A model generated the notes under the pieces. That model was given only the letters and a program-made list of their open reading frames with translations. It did no database searches and was not told the DNA's origin. DNA of 64,000 bases, taken from positions 2,244,120 through 2,308,119 of the forward strand of contig NC_015589.1 of the NCBI RefSeq assembly GCF_000215085.1. The letters run 5' to 3'. Below are positions 51,573 to 60,941 of the stretch, piece after piece. The position numbers and the translations under genes are program-made. Position 1 is the first letter of the stretch; every line of letters starts with the position of its first letter. The DNA comes from Desulforamulus ruminis DSM 2154 (GTDB taxonomy: Bacteria > Bacillota > Desulfotomaculia > Desulfotomaculales > Desulfotomaculaceae).

Positions 51573-52820
51573 TTACTCCCCCTGCAGCGGTGCAGAAGTA
51601 TTTCGCATGGTGCCGGGCCGGCGGATATTGGTTTTAAAATCCACGGTAAATTCCGCCTGCTGGTAGATATCGTTCCAGTTTATACTTCGCCACTGCTGCC
51701 AACTGCTCACTTTTCTTCGATAGGCCTTGTCATAGTGAAAAATATCGTTCCAGTTCCGTTCCTTGGTCTTCTCAATGAGCCCATGGGCCAGTTCCTCCAT
51801 CTCCTGATCAAAGGCCTCTTCCACCATTTTCTGTCTATTGGGAACTTCATAATTTTCACCGCTCTGGATGGACAAAAATTCACCTTCTAAAAAGACGGTC
51901 TGGCTAATTTTAAGCTGCCCTGCCTCTTCCCGGAACTGAATTTGGGGCTTCCGGGCCTGACGCAGCCGCATCATAATAATTTTATCCTTGTGCCGTGGGT
52001 CGGTCAGGGTAAAGTTGGATACTCCAAACTCTCCCTGCAGTAACAGCAGTGTGCGGGTTTCGTCCCCGGTTAGTTCCCCCACCATTTTATCGTCGTTAAA
52101 TACGGCAGTGCCAATAAATTCGATCAAATTACCGCCGCTCTTGGGAATTTGTCCGGCCTCGTAAGGCACCTTCAGGGGGCTGTCATCCTTTGAACCTTGA
52201 TTGTTTTTTTCCTGAACGCCCACTAAGGCTAGAGTGGATCCATGCAGTGACTTCCAGGAGGTATAGTAATCATGTAAATCATGGTTGTAAAAGAGACCGG
52301 TATATTGAGAAGTTCTGTCAATAAAATAAAATTCCTTGGCCAGGGAGGTTTCCAGAGGAGGTTTGTTTTTTTCTATAAAATCCTTGGCTTTGCCCCGGCA
52401 AATATAGAGTGAGCTGTTCCTGCGGGCCTCCCGCTGGCGCGTCATGGCGTAAATATATCTACCAATGCCCTCCCGGGCCAGATCCTCCCCAAAAATATAG
52501 GCCTGGGTGTGAAAAAAACTGGTTTCCCGGGATACAAAGGTGTTCAACAGCGTATAGCACTCCCAAATACTGGGACCCTCCACACTAACGTTAAAAAAAG
52601 GTTCTTCCTGCCCTCCGGCCTCCGCGGAAAAGGCTTTGGGATTGGCGATGGAAAGAGTGACTTCCAAGGGTTGATGTTGGCCCTTATCAAAACCAACCGC
52701 CAATACCAAAGCTACTTCATCCGTTTCCCTGCCGCCCCAGCAGCCGCTCAACAGAACAGTCGTCAGCAGCACCAGAAAAATCCTCAGATATTTTTTAGCT
52801 TGACTTTTGGTCCTGTTCAT
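51573..52820 (-). CDS. gerC: Spore germination lipoprotein, Ger(x)C family
   Basis: A 415-residue lipoprotein: signal peptide and lipobox LLSGC (C at about 27), then CWGGRETDEVALVLAVGFDK, the family's opening. It is the C subunit of a GerA-type germinant receptor on the outer face of the spore inner membrane. It overlaps the gerB end by 26 bases and is followed by a small membrane protein gene. Confidence 0.92.
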   Translation of the reverse strand: MNRTKSQAKKYLRIFLVLLTTVLLSGCWGGRETDEVALVLAVGFDKGQHQPLEVTLSIANPKAFSAEAGGQEEPFFNVSVEGPSIWECYTLLNTFVSRETSFFHTQAYIFGEDLAREGIGRYIYAMTRQREARRNSSLYICRGKAKDFIEKNKPPLETSLAKEFYFIDRTSQYTGLFYNHDLHDYYTSWKSLHGSTLALVGVQEKNNQGSKDDSPLKVPYEAGQIPKSGGNLIEFIGTAVFNDDKMVGELTGDETRTLLLLQGEFGVSNFTLTDPRHKDKIIMMRLRQARKPQIQFREEAGQLKISQTVFLEGEFLSIQSGENYEVPNRQKMVEEAFDQEMEELAHGLIEKTKERNWNDIFHYDKAYRRKVSSWQQWRSINWNDIYQQAEFTVDFKTNIRRPGTMRNTSAPLQGE

Positions 52821-53913
52821 CCGGCATTCCTCCCCCTTTCTTACGCCATACCGACACCACCAGCAATAACGCCGGCAGCAACGCCGTGGTAACCAGTCCC
52901 CAGGTTAACAGGTAATTATTCTCTATGGCTGTGGCGGAAGCCATATCGGGAGGCAGGATGGCCAGGTTGTAAGATAATACGGCCATAATCCACAGCAGGG
53001 GACGGTAATCCTTCAAGCGGAATATCCGGGCCATAATTACCGTGGCCGCATACAGACTGACCGCAATTTTAATAAAGCCCACCATGGCCCAGGTCAGCAG
53101 GAAAACCGCCTCCAGTCGCTGGAAAAACCGGCCCAGCTTAATGGTTTGGCTCAGGTCAAAGAATGGCAGCAGAATTTCCGTCACCGAACGGGTGCCAAAG
53201 ATGCTGATGGCAAACAAAACCACCATCATCAAAAAAAACCCGCCCACCAGTATGGCCGTGACGCCGGCCTTGCGGATATTTTGCCAGCCTCCCGCCGCCT
53301 GAACAATAAGGGCCGCCAGCAACCCTTCACTAAACCCGCTATGGTGTTTCCCGGCCAAAAACCAGGCCTCCCCCAGCCCCATGCTCCAGATAGGAAAAAG
53401 AAAATCGATATCTACCCGGGGCAACAGAGAGACAAATAAGATAAGCAGCCCCAGCAGAATAAAGGTGACGGAGACCCTTGCCACCCGAGCCATGGCCTCC
53501 AGGCCATAGTAGCAACTGATAATCGCTCCCAGAATAAAGATTGTCAGAACCGCGCTAATGGGCGTTTGGGGCAGCGCCGTGGTCAGAATGGCTTCCGAAT
53601 AGGATCTGTGAACAATAAAAAGCACATTAATAAAATACAAAGAAAAAAAAATGTTCACAACGGTCCCCAGATAAGGCCCCAGTATCTCTTCGGTAGCCTC
53701 TACCAGGGTTTTATTCGCATGCCTTTTCATCAGCAGGGTTATCATCCAGAATACCAACACGCCATTGAGCGTTCCTAACAGGATTAATAACCAGCCGGTG
53801 GTTTTGCCCTGCTCCACGGCATATGCGGGCACGGTTAAAAACATTCTGTAGATATTGGAAATAAACAACAGGGAAAAGGTTTCCGCAAAACCAAATTTTC
53901 CTTCTCTGATCAA
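52795..53913 (-). CDS. gerB: Spore germination permease-like protein, GerB family
   Basis: A 372-residue integral membrane protein with ten helices of the APC-superfamily endospore permease type (FGFAETFSLLFISNIYRMFLT at the N terminus). B subunit of a GerA-type receptor, believed to bind the germinant. TTG start with AGAGG upstream, 43 bases after gerA. Confidence 0.92.
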   Translation of the reverse strand: MIREGKFGFAETFSLLFISNIYRMFLTVPAYAVEQGKTTGWLLILLGTLNGVLVFWMITLLMKRHANKTLVEATEEILGPYLGTVVNIFFSLYFINVLFIVHRSYSEAILTTALPQTPISAVLTIFILGAIISCYYGLEAMARVARVSVTFILLGLLILFVSLLPRVDIDFLFPIWSMGLGEAWFLAGKHHSGFSEGLLAALIVQAAGGWQNIRKAGVTAILVGGFFLMMVVLFAISIFGTRSVTEILLPFFDLSQTIKLGRFFQRLEAVFLLTWAMVGFIKIAVSLYAATVIMARIFRLKDYRPLLWIMAVLSYNLAILPPDMASATAIENNYLLTWGLVTTALLPALLLVVSVWRKKGGGMPDEQDQKSS

Positions 53914-53956
53914 AGGGTTTCATCCTCTACAGTTTATAACAGACTTTCGCTGGGGT

Positions 53957-55828
53957 TTATTTCTTCTTCCGGGTCGATTTCCTGATCCAGCCTCTGGCTA
54001 TATTCCCTTGCAACCGGTCATCCTTGGTATTTAGATAATCCGGACGTCTTTCCCAGCTAAAAGCCGGTATGCGCACCACCACATCCCCTCCGCTTTTGGT
54101 GGTAGGGGCCATGGGCGCTAGGTAAGGAACTCCAAAGGATTTAAGAGAGGCCATCATGTGCATTTGAACAAACAGACCAAAGACAATGCCCACAAAGCCC
54201 ATCATGGTACCCAGGACAATGTAGCCAAAGCGAATGATGCGCAGGGAAAATTGCAGCGAATAAGAAGGAATGGCAAAGGAAGCCAGTCCGGTGACGGCCA
54301 CAACAATGACCAGGATGGGACTGACAATGTTGGCCTGTACCGCCGCCTGTCCCAAAATTAAAGCCCCAACAATCCCGATGGTGGCCCCCATGACGCCGGG
54401 CACCCGGACCCCGGCCTCCCGGATCAGTTCAAAGGATCCTTCCATAATGATTACCTCAATAACACTGGGAAAGGGCACCCGCTCCCGGGCTCCGGAGATG
54501 GCCAGCAACAACTCGGTGGGAATCATCTCCTTGTGAAACAGCACGGTAGCCAGGTAAACCCCCGGCGTGAGGAAGGAGACATAAAAGGCCAGCGTCCGCA
54601 CCAGCCGTAAAAAGCTCCCGTAAAAGGGACGCAGGTAGTAATCTTCCTGGGTGTGCAGGTGGTCGAACATGGTCACAGGCACGATTAGGACATAAGGGTT
54701 GCTGTCCATAAAGATGGCCACTTTTCCTCTCATGAGCATGAAAGCCACCCGGTCCGGTCTTTCGGTGGCCATGACCTGAGGCGCAATGTTCCAGGGCTGG
54801 TCCTCAATCAATTGTTCCAGGATGCCGCTGTCGATGACGGCATCAATTTTGATGCTCTGAATTCTGCGTTTGACCTCCCGGATCAGGCTTTCATTGGCCA
54901 CACCCCGCAAGTACATGATGGCCACGTCGCTCTGGGCCACATCCCCCAGTTTCATCATTTCGGTGGTCAGTTTCGATGACCGAATGTATTTTCTGACCAG
55001 ACCCGTATTCGTCCTCAGGGTTTCCCCAAAGGCTTCCTGGGGACCCCGTATCACGGTTTCATTGGCCGGCCGGTCCACCGCCCGGTGTTCCCAGCCCTTG
55101 GTTTCCACCACCAGAGCCTGGTCACAACCTTCAATAAACACGGCGGTGGAACCATAATTGATGCCGCCGATAATTTGTTCATATTCTTTGTGGGGCGTCA
55201 CCTGATTACCGGTCAAAACTCTGTTTTGGATATGCTCCAACAGAAAACCGTCCACCTGCTCATGAAAATTGGAGAACAGCATCATGGGCTGCAAGACCTG
55301 ATTATCAATCAAGTTTTTATCGCTTAAGCCCTCCATAAAAACCGCAAAGGCTTTCACCGGAGGCTCCAGGGCCACCGTAAACTCACGGATGATAAAATCT
55401 TTGTTGAGGGGCAGATGGTAAATCTCTTCAATGCGTTCTTTGTTGTAATCCAGGTTGCTGCTGACCTGGTCCGGATTATGGTGTTTCTGAGCCCAGGACA
55501 AGGATAAAGGTTTTTTCCAATGACCTTCTTTTTCCGGTGGATTTTGTCCGTCCTCATCCGCTGCTTCTTTACCGCTGCTGCGATTTTCCTGTAACCGGGA
55601 TACCTTAACGGGCTTCTTGCGTTTACCCCGGTTCTCCGTACCCTCTTGACGACTGCACAAGGACCCCTCTGTGGCCGAAGAATTTTTTTTATCCCCTTCG
55701 CTCCCGGATTGACCTCCAACCTGTGGGGCCTCTTTTTTTTCCCGGGGTGTTTCCTTTAAAACAAAGCCTTCTCGCTCATCATCACTCTCAAACTGAAAAA
55801 TCTTTCGTATGTTTTGCCAAATATTCAT
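53957..55828 (-). CDS. gerA: Spore germination protein, GerA family
   Basis: A 623-residue A subunit of the receptor. A ~110-residue highly charged hydrophilic N-terminal region (many K, E, S, G) precedes the conserved domain (YHLPLNKDFIIREFTVA onward), and the C-terminal part has about five membrane helices (ERVPFPSVIEVIIMEGSFEL, LILGQAAVQANIVSP). ATG 55828 is chosen with GGTG six bases upstream; ATG 55855 lacks a ribosome site. First gene of gerA-gerB-gerC-small membrane protein; expected to be forespore (sigma-G) expressed. Confidence 0.92.
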   Translation of the reverse strand: MNIWQNIRKIFQFESDDEREGFVLKETPREKKEAPQVGGQSGSEGDKKNSSATEGSLCSRQEGTENRGKRKKPVKVSRLQENRSSGKEAADEDGQNPPEKEGHWKKPLSLSWAQKHHNPDQVSSNLDYNKERIEEIYHLPLNKDFIIREFTVALEPPVKAFAVFMEGLSDKNLIDNQVLQPMMLFSNFHEQVDGFLLEHIQNRVLTGNQVTPHKEYEQIIGGINYGSTAVFIEGCDQALVVETKGWEHRAVDRPANETVIRGPQEAFGETLRTNTGLVRKYIRSSKLTTEMMKLGDVAQSDVAIMYLRGVANESLIREVKRRIQSIKIDAVIDSGILEQLIEDQPWNIAPQVMATERPDRVAFMLMRGKVAIFMDSNPYVLIVPVTMFDHLHTQEDYYLRPFYGSFLRLVRTLAFYVSFLTPGVYLATVLFHKEMIPTELLLAISGARERVPFPSVIEVIIMEGSFELIREAGVRVPGVMGATIGIVGALILGQAAVQANIVSPILVIVVAVTGLASFAIPSYSLQFSLRIIRFGYIVLGTMMGFVGIVFGLFVQMHMMASLKSFGVPYLAPMAPTTKSGGDVVVRIPAFSWERRPDYLNTKDDRLQGNIARGWIRKSTRKKK

Positions 55829-55912
55829 CCGCATCACCGCTATTAGTTTGACCATAAACTGGAAGCTTATTCTAAATGAACTATTTCTGTAAAAACATAA
55901 ATTGGAGCAAAT

Positions 55913-55940
55913 AAAAACAACCCCCTTAGGAGGTTGTAAA
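55913..55940 (-). terminator. Terminator of the kor operon
   Basis: ACAACCTCC-TAA-GGGGGTTGT on the minus strand followed by TTTTTA, just after korC. Confidence 0.78.
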
Positions 55941-55951
55941 TAGTAAAAAAT

Positions 55952-56518
55952 TTAGTTTTGATGGACCTGCGCTCCAGCCAAGGCCTGGTCTGCCAGGCCA
56001 AAGCCCAGTTCCAAAGCCTTCCGGTTCATTTCCTCGGTCCCTTTGGGAACCCTGCGCAGCAGGGCGGTGGCAACGGCCTCCCGGTTAACCATACCCGATA
56101 AAGCCGCTAAAGCGCCCAAGGCCACCACATTGGCCACCAGTTCCCGGCCCACTTCTTTACGGGCCGTCTCGGTAATGGGCAAGGCGTAAACCCGTGCTTT
56201 GCCCGGGGGAATATGGGCAACCAGGCCGGAGTCCACAATGGCTACCGCCCGCTCCTTACAGTCCCCCATGTATTTCAGGACCGATTCCTGATTTAACCCT
56301 AAAAACACATCCGGACGTTCAACCTTGGGATAATCAATTTCATCCGGACTGATAATGACTTCGGCCTTACTGGCGCCCCCCCGGGCAGCCGGTCCATAGG
56401 ACTGGGTCTGTACCACATTCTGGCCGTCAATAATGGCCGCTTCGGCTAAAATAATTCCGGCAAGAATCAATCCCTGGCCTCCGGACCCACTTAAGCGAAC
56501 TTCCCATGTTCCTGGCAT
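55952..56518 (-). CDS. korC: 2-oxoacid:ferredoxin oxidoreductase, gamma subunit
   Basis: A 188-residue gamma subunit (GSGGQGLILAGIILAEAA; QSYGPAARGGASKAEVIIS) of a 2-oxoglutarate:ferredoxin oxidoreductase. Last gene of korDABC, two bases after korB. Confidence 0.92.
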   Translation of the reverse strand: MPGTWEVRLSGSGGQGLILAGIILAEAAIIDGQNVVQTQSYGPAARGGASKAEVIISPDEIDYPKVERPDVFLGLNQESVLKYMGDCKERAVAIVDSGLVAHIPPGKARVYALPITETARKEVGRELVANVVALGALAALSGMVNREAVATALLRRVPKGTEEMNRKALELGFGLADQALAGAQVHQN

Positions 56519-56519
56519 A

Positions 56520-57338
56520 CTAACTACCTCCCTGGAATTTCTCCATCAGCTTCTGGTATTCCGCTGTATACTCAGGCGCTTCGCCCCGGTGAAGAATCCC
56601 CACCGCAAATTTATCCGCCTGTTCCCCGGGCGTTAAATTTGCGTAACGCATGGCAGGGATCCCGTGATCTTTCTGCCACTTCAGCATATCTGCCGACGAA
56701 CCCATTTTGTTATGCCGCCCGAAGGCGGTGGGACAGTGGGTTACCACTTCAATCAGGGAAAAACCGTTATTTTTATATCCTTCAATGATCAGATCCGTCA
56801 GCAGTTTGGTGTGATAGGTGGTGGCCCTCCCTACGAAGGTTGCACCGGCGGCAATGGCCAGGTTCGCCAGATTAAAAGGGCGTTCCAGGTTGCCGTAGGG
56901 AGAAGTGGTGGCCCGGCAGGTATTGGGTGTCATGGGTGAATATTGGCCGCCGGTCATGCCGTAAATGTTGTTATTAAATACTATGGTGGTAAGGTTAATA
57001 TTGCGACGGGCTGCATGGATAAAATGATTGCCGCCGATGGCGGTGCAGTCACCGTCACCGGTCAACACAAAAACATTTAATTCCGGTTTGGCAAACTTAA
57101 CCCCGGTGGCAAAAGCCAGAGCCCGGCCGTGGGTGGTATGGAGGGTATCAAAATCCAGGTAACCGGCGGCCCTGGCCGCGCAGCCAATACCCGACACCAT
57201 GGTGGTACGGTCCTGATCCAGACACAATTGATCAATGGCCTTTACCAGGCAGTGTAAAATGATGCCGTTCCCGCAGCCCGGACACCACATATGAGGAAGT
57301 TTCTCCAAACGAAAATATTGTTCAATCACCGGGAGCAT
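56520..57338 (-). CDS. korB: 2-oxoacid:ferredoxin oxidoreductase, beta subunit
   Basis: A 272-residue thiamine-pyrophosphate and [4Fe-4S] subunit. HMWCPGCGNGI supplies cluster cysteines, and GDGDCTAIGGNHFIHAARRN with NNNIYGMTGGQYSP forms the TPP/Mg site. It overlaps korA by 13 bases. Confidence 0.93.
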   Translation of the reverse strand: MLPVIEQYFRLEKLPHMWCPGCGNGIILHCLVKAIDQLCLDQDRTTMVSGIGCAARAAGYLDFDTLHTTHGRALAFATGVKFAKPELNVFVLTGDGDCTAIGGNHFIHAARRNINLTTIVFNNNIYGMTGGQYSPMTPNTCRATTSPYGNLERPFNLANLAIAAGATFVGRATTYHTKLLTDLIIEGYKNNGFSLIEVVTHCPTAFGRHNKMGSSADMLKWQKDHGIPAMRYANLTPGEQADKFAVGILHRGEAPEYTAEYQKLMEKFQGGS

Positions 57339-58474
57339 GTTCCATACACCTCCCTGATTTTATTTAAAATGGTTTCCGGCTTGGTTAATTCCCCGTCCGC
57401 CTGCAGACAGCCGGTCACCAGGCATCTTCCCCGACTGATCCGTTCCACTTCCAGCAGCAGTTGTCCGTAGTTCATTTCAGCCACCAGCAGTTTTTTTCCG
57501 GCTGCGGCCAATTGATCCACCGCCTTTTCCGGAAAGGGCCAAATGGTTTGGGGTCTAAAAACGCCCACCTTTAAGCCTTCCTCCCGGGCCAGTTTTACAG
57601 CCCGAGCCACCGAGCGCGCTGTGCCGCCGTAGGCGATGACCACCAGCTCTGCATCCTCGGTCCGGTCACTGTGATAGGTCACAATTTCATCCAGATGAGC
57701 GTAGATCTTTTGATGCAGACGCTTGAGCTGGGTATCAATGATCTGGGATTTTTCGGTAGCAAAGCCGCTTTCATCATGAAATAATCCTGTAACGTGATAG
57801 CGGTAGCCTTCACCAAAGAAGGCCATGGGAGGCGCTTCATGGATCTCGGCCCGGAAAGGATAGTAACCATCCCTTTTACAGTCAGGCTTTAGGCGATTAA
57901 AAATGGGCAGATCGCCGGGTTCCGGCAGCGTGACCTTCTCTCTCATGTGCCCAATCACTTCATCCATCAAAAGAATCACCGGAACTCTGAATCTTTCAGC
58001 CAGGTTAAAGGCCCTGACCGTTAAATCAAAGGTCTCCCGCACCGATGAAGGCACCAGGGCAATCACCGGATGGTCTCCGTGGGTCCCCCAACGGGCCTGC
58101 ATAACATCCCCCTGGGCCGGAGCGGTGGCAACCCCCGTACTGGGCCCAAGCCTTTGTACGTTTACAATCACACAAGGTATTTCAGCCATGGAGGCATAAC
58201 CGATGTTTTCTTGTTTTAAGGAAAATCCCGGGCCGCTGGTGGCGGTCATGCTTTTGGCTCCGGTGAGAGAGGCTCCCACCACCGCCGCCATACTGGCAAT
58301 TTCGTCTTCCATCTGGATAAATTTCCCGTTTACCTGAGGTAATCTTCTGGCCAAAATCTCGGCAATTTCGGTGGAAGGCGTAATGGGGTATCCCGCATAA
58401 AACCGCATTCCCGCATAAATGGCCCCTTCGGCACAGGCTTCATTCCCCTGCATCAGGCGTGGTTCCTGGTTCAT
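57326..58474 (-). CDS. korA: 2-oxoacid:ferredoxin oxidoreductase, alpha subunit
   Basis: A 382-residue alpha subunit. YPITPSTEIAE and the TSGPGFSLKQENIGYA segment are typical of KorA (2-oxoglutarate type) rather than pyruvate synthase. The enzyme makes succinyl-CoA and CO2 from 2-oxoglutarate and CoA with ferredoxin as acceptor, feeding SucCD or running in reverse for anabolism. ATG overlaps the korD stop by four bases. Confidence 0.93.
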   Translation of the reverse strand: MNQEPRLMQGNEACAEGAIYAGMRFYAGYPITPSTEIAEILARRLPQVNGKFIQMEDEIASMAAVVGASLTGAKSMTATSGPGFSLKQENIGYASMAEIPCVIVNVQRLGPSTGVATAPAQGDVMQARWGTHGDHPVIALVPSSVRETFDLTVRAFNLAERFRVPVILLMDEVIGHMREKVTLPEPGDLPIFNRLKPDCKRDGYYPFRAEIHEAPPMAFFGEGYRYHVTGLFHDESGFATEKSQIIDTQLKRLHQKIYAHLDEIVTYHSDRTEDAELVVIAYGGTARSVARAVKLAREEGLKVGVFRPQTIWPFPEKAVDQLAAAGKKLLVAEMNYGQLLLEVERISRGRCLVTGCLQADGELTKPETILNKIREVYGTCSR

Positions 58475-58722
58475 TGTTCAGCCACCTCCAGGGTTATGGC
58501 ATAGTCGGGGCAGAAATTCTCACAGAGACCACACCCCACGCATTTATCCGGTTGAGCCACTTCCAACCGGTTGCCCTCCCCGAAGGCTAACACCCCTTTG
58601 TTGCAAAAAGCAATGCAGATACCGCATTTTTTGCACCAAGCCTGATTAATGACCACACCCGTTGGCTTTAGCCTTGGAATTTGTGAACGGTCCTTCACAG
58701 AGTCACTCCCCATCCCTGGCAC
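58471..58722 (-). CDS. korD: 2-oxoacid:ferredoxin oxidoreductase, ferredoxin-like delta subunit
   Basis: An 83-residue ferredoxin with two [4Fe-4S] motifs (CKKCGICIAFC and CVGCGLCENFCP). The first cluster's distal cysteine partner is in NKGV rather than CP, so one site may be altered. First gene of korDABC and electron outlet of the complex. Confidence 0.9.
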   Translation of the reverse strand: MPGMGSDSVKDRSQIPRLKPTGVVINQAWCKKCGICIAFCNKGVLAFGEGNRLEVAQPDKCVGCGLCENFCPDYAITLEVAEQ

Positions 58723-58888
58723 CCGTTTCCTATTCCAACTATTTTGATAATTAAGAAAAGAGTACCGCTGAAATGAAATCTCGTCAACCAGCCAATTTCT
58801 TAGTTTTTCCGCTCTTACCCATTTATTTCCCTATACATTCTCATTTAGGATTTATATGCTGCCCAATGCTGTCAAAAAAAGAGAACCA

Positions 58889-58995
58889 ATGGAACGCAGA
58901 TTTTACGGATTTCCACGGATTTTTTAAAAAGCAATTTTCAAATTATTTTTAATCCACGTAAATCCGTATGATCCGTTAAATCCGCGTTCTATTCT
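58889..58995. repeat. Dispersed palindromic intergenic repeat, copy 4
   Basis: AATGGAACGCAGATT at the left and AATCCGCGTTCTATTCTT at the right, with ACGGATTTCCACGGATTTTT and AATCCGTATGATCCG inside. It fills most of the intergenic region between the kor operon and the dehydrogenase operon. The rest (58723-58888) shows nothing definite. Confidence 0.8.
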
Positions 58996-58998
58996 TTT

Positions 58999-60147
58999 TT
59001 ACACTACCGAGGGCTCCACATAGAGTTCCCCGCGTTCAAAACGGCTGAAGTCAAACATACTGATGGGCAGGCTGGTTTCCTCTCCCAGGATATATTCCGC
59101 CATAAGGCGGCCGGTCATGGGAGCAATCATAAAACCGTGGCCCGAAAAACCTGCCGCTAGATGAAAGCCTTCAATACCCGGCACACTGCCTAGAATTTGC
59201 TGGCGGTCGGGGGTCAGGTCATAAAGCCCGGCCCACTGGCGCACCACCCGCAGGTTGGCCAAAGGAGGCAGTAGGAAGGTAACCTTGGCCGCCATCTCAT
59301 GCAGGAACTGCCAACTGCTGTTTTGATTGTATTCTTTGGGTTCATTGGGATCTCCCAGCCCCATCACAAAGCTCCCATGGGGCACCTGCTGACAATAAAG
59401 TCCATGATAAAAGCTCATCACCATGGGCTCCTGCATCATTTCCACCGGTTCGGTCACCAGGATCTGGTGGCGCTCCGGCGTTAAAGGAAGATCAATGCCG
59501 ATGGTAGCCGCCAGGTCTTTGGAGTAAGAACCGGCGCAAAGAATCACCACCGGACTTTCAATGACTCCTTTATCGGTTTCAACTCCGGTAATTTTACCGT
59601 CCCGGCTCAATAACCGGGTCACTTCGGTGTAGGTCATGATTTCCACACCCAGCCTGCTGGCCGCTTTGGCGTAAGCGTCGGTGGTTTTAAAGGGATTGCA
59701 GTGCCCGTCTTTCTGGCAAAAGGTAGCCCCCAGCAGCCCCTGGGTATTTAAATGGGGTACAATTTCCTTGGATTCTTCCGGTGTAACCCACCGGGAAGGA
59801 ATGCCCAATTGATGCTGAACACCCAGGTTTTTATGAAATTGCTCCACCATTTTCTCGGTGTAGGCCAGCAGCAGGTAACCGCCTTGCTTCAATTCAATAC
59901 TGCCTTGGTAATCCAGTTCTTCTTCCAGATGCTCATAAATTTCAATACTTTTTTTAGCCAGCAGGCAGTTGGTTTCGGTGCCGAACTGCATACGCAGACC
60001 GGCGCCGCAGCGACCGGTGGCTCCGCTGGTCAGGTATTTCTTTTCAATTAATACAATTTTCCGGGCACCCTTGCGGGCCAGATTATAAGCAATGGAACAA
60101 CCAATGACGCCACCGCCGATAACCACATAATCCGCCGTTTTATTCAT
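58999..60147 (-). CDS. FAD-dependent amino acid/imino acid oxidase subunit (DAO family)
   Basis: A 382-residue DAO-type flavoprotein resembling the beta subunit of sarcosine oxidase, HcnC or D-hydroxyproline dehydrogenase. GGGVIGCSIAYNLARKG near residue 13 binds FAD. The C-terminal GFSGHGFMIAPMTGR is typical of the family. ATG 60147 follows GGAGG. Last gene of a five-gene operon with three iron-sulfur proteins and a second flavoprotein; it is expected to take electrons from an amino or imino acid, identity unknown. Confidence 0.88.
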   Translation of the reverse strand: MNKTADYVVIGGGVIGCSIAYNLARKGARKIVLIEKKYLTSGATGRCGAGLRMQFGTETNCLLAKKSIEIYEHLEEELDYQGSIELKQGGYLLLAYTEKMVEQFHKNLGVQHQLGIPSRWVTPEESKEIVPHLNTQGLLGATFCQKDGHCNPFKTTDAYAKAASRLGVEIMTYTEVTRLLSRDGKITGVETDKGVIESPVVILCAGSYSKDLAATIGIDLPLTPERHQILVTEPVEMMQEPMVMSFYHGLYCQQVPHGSFVMGLGDPNEPKEYNQNSSWQFLHEMAAKVTFLLPPLANLRVVRQWAGLYDLTPDRQQILGSVPGIEGFHLAAGFSGHGFMIAPMTGRLMAEYILGEETSLPISMFDFSRFERGELYVEPSVV

Positions 60148-60427
60148 GCTCAACACCTCCTGCCAAGACACCCAGCTTCACCGGTGTGGTGGGTGGGCGG
60201 AAGGTGGTAAGGGGTATATCCTTTACCGGATGACCGGTGGCCCTGGACAATTCGTTAACAATCAAAGGGGTGCAGGTTCTTCCCTGACAGGGGCCCATCC
60301 CCACCCGCAGCAATCGCTTTAACTGCTCCAAATCCGTGATACCCTGCTCAATGTAGCTGCGGATTTCCTCTGCGGTAATATCCTCACAGCGGCACAGGAT
60401 GGTCAGGTCTTTTTTTTCATCGGCCAT
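60140..60427 (-). CDS. BFD-like [2Fe-2S]-binding protein
   Basis: A 95-residue protein with the Bfd/NifU-middle type motif: CRC near residue 12 and C-Q-G-R-T-C near 47 (C-x1-C then C-x4-C). In Hcn/Lhp-type dehydrogenases this domain is usually fused to the large flavoprotein; here it is a separate gene. It starts directly after the preceding stop (TAAATG) and overlaps the DAO gene by 8 bases. Confidence 0.88.
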   Translation of the reverse strand: MADEKKDLTILCRCEDITAEEIRSYIEQGITDLEQLKRLLRVGMGPCQGRTCTPLIVNELSRATGHPVKDIPLTTFRPPTTPVKLGVLAGGVEHE

Positions 60428-60922
60428 TTACCGCACCTCCTTTATTTTGAAGTGCCGTACTTCCATCATCTGTTCCTTCGGTACCGCCAGCCATACAATA
60501 GCGGTTTTATCCTGTATTTTGCTGTTTTGTACCCGGATCACCCGGACCTCGCCCACTTCCTGCCCGGCCCGGTTCACGGCAATGACCCGTTCATCCACTT
60601 GGGGCAGCGGAAGGAATTCATAAGGGATTTTTACCAGCGCCTCGTTATCCGAGAAGGTGGCATCCACCACAAAAATAGCTAATCCCGGGCAGCGGCTCAT
60701 GCAGGTGCCGCACCCATTGCATTGATCGAAATGAATCCGGGGCCGTTCGTTAATATCTGCAAATTCCTGGATCGCTCCCTGCTTGCAGCTATGGTAGCAG
60801 GGATCACAGGGAATATTTTGAAAACACTCGGCAATGGCCACCGGACCCTTGGCCAACCGTTCCTGGCTGGGAAAGACTTCGGCCAGATTTTCCGGTGTTG
60901 GAATGCCGTTCACTGCCAGCAT
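60428..60922 (-). CDS. [4Fe-4S] ferredoxin-like subunit
   Basis: A 164-residue protein with cysteine clusters CFQNIPCDPCYHSC (about 33-46) and CNGCGTCMSRCP (about 68-79), so probably two [4Fe-4S] clusters, then a ~75-residue C-terminal domain without motifs. ATG 60922 is eight bases after AAGGAG. Probable electron carrier of the dehydrogenase complex toward ferredoxin or the membrane. Confidence 0.85.
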   Translation of the reverse strand: MLAVNGIPTPENLAEVFPSQERLAKGPVAIAECFQNIPCDPCYHSCKQGAIQEFADINERPRIHFDQCNGCGTCMSRCPGLAIFVVDATFSDNEALVKIPYEFLPLPQVDERVIAVNRAGQEVGEVRVIRVQNSKIQDKTAIVWLAVPKEQMMEVRHFKIKEVR

Positions 60923-60941
60923 CTGTATCACTCCTTTTAGC

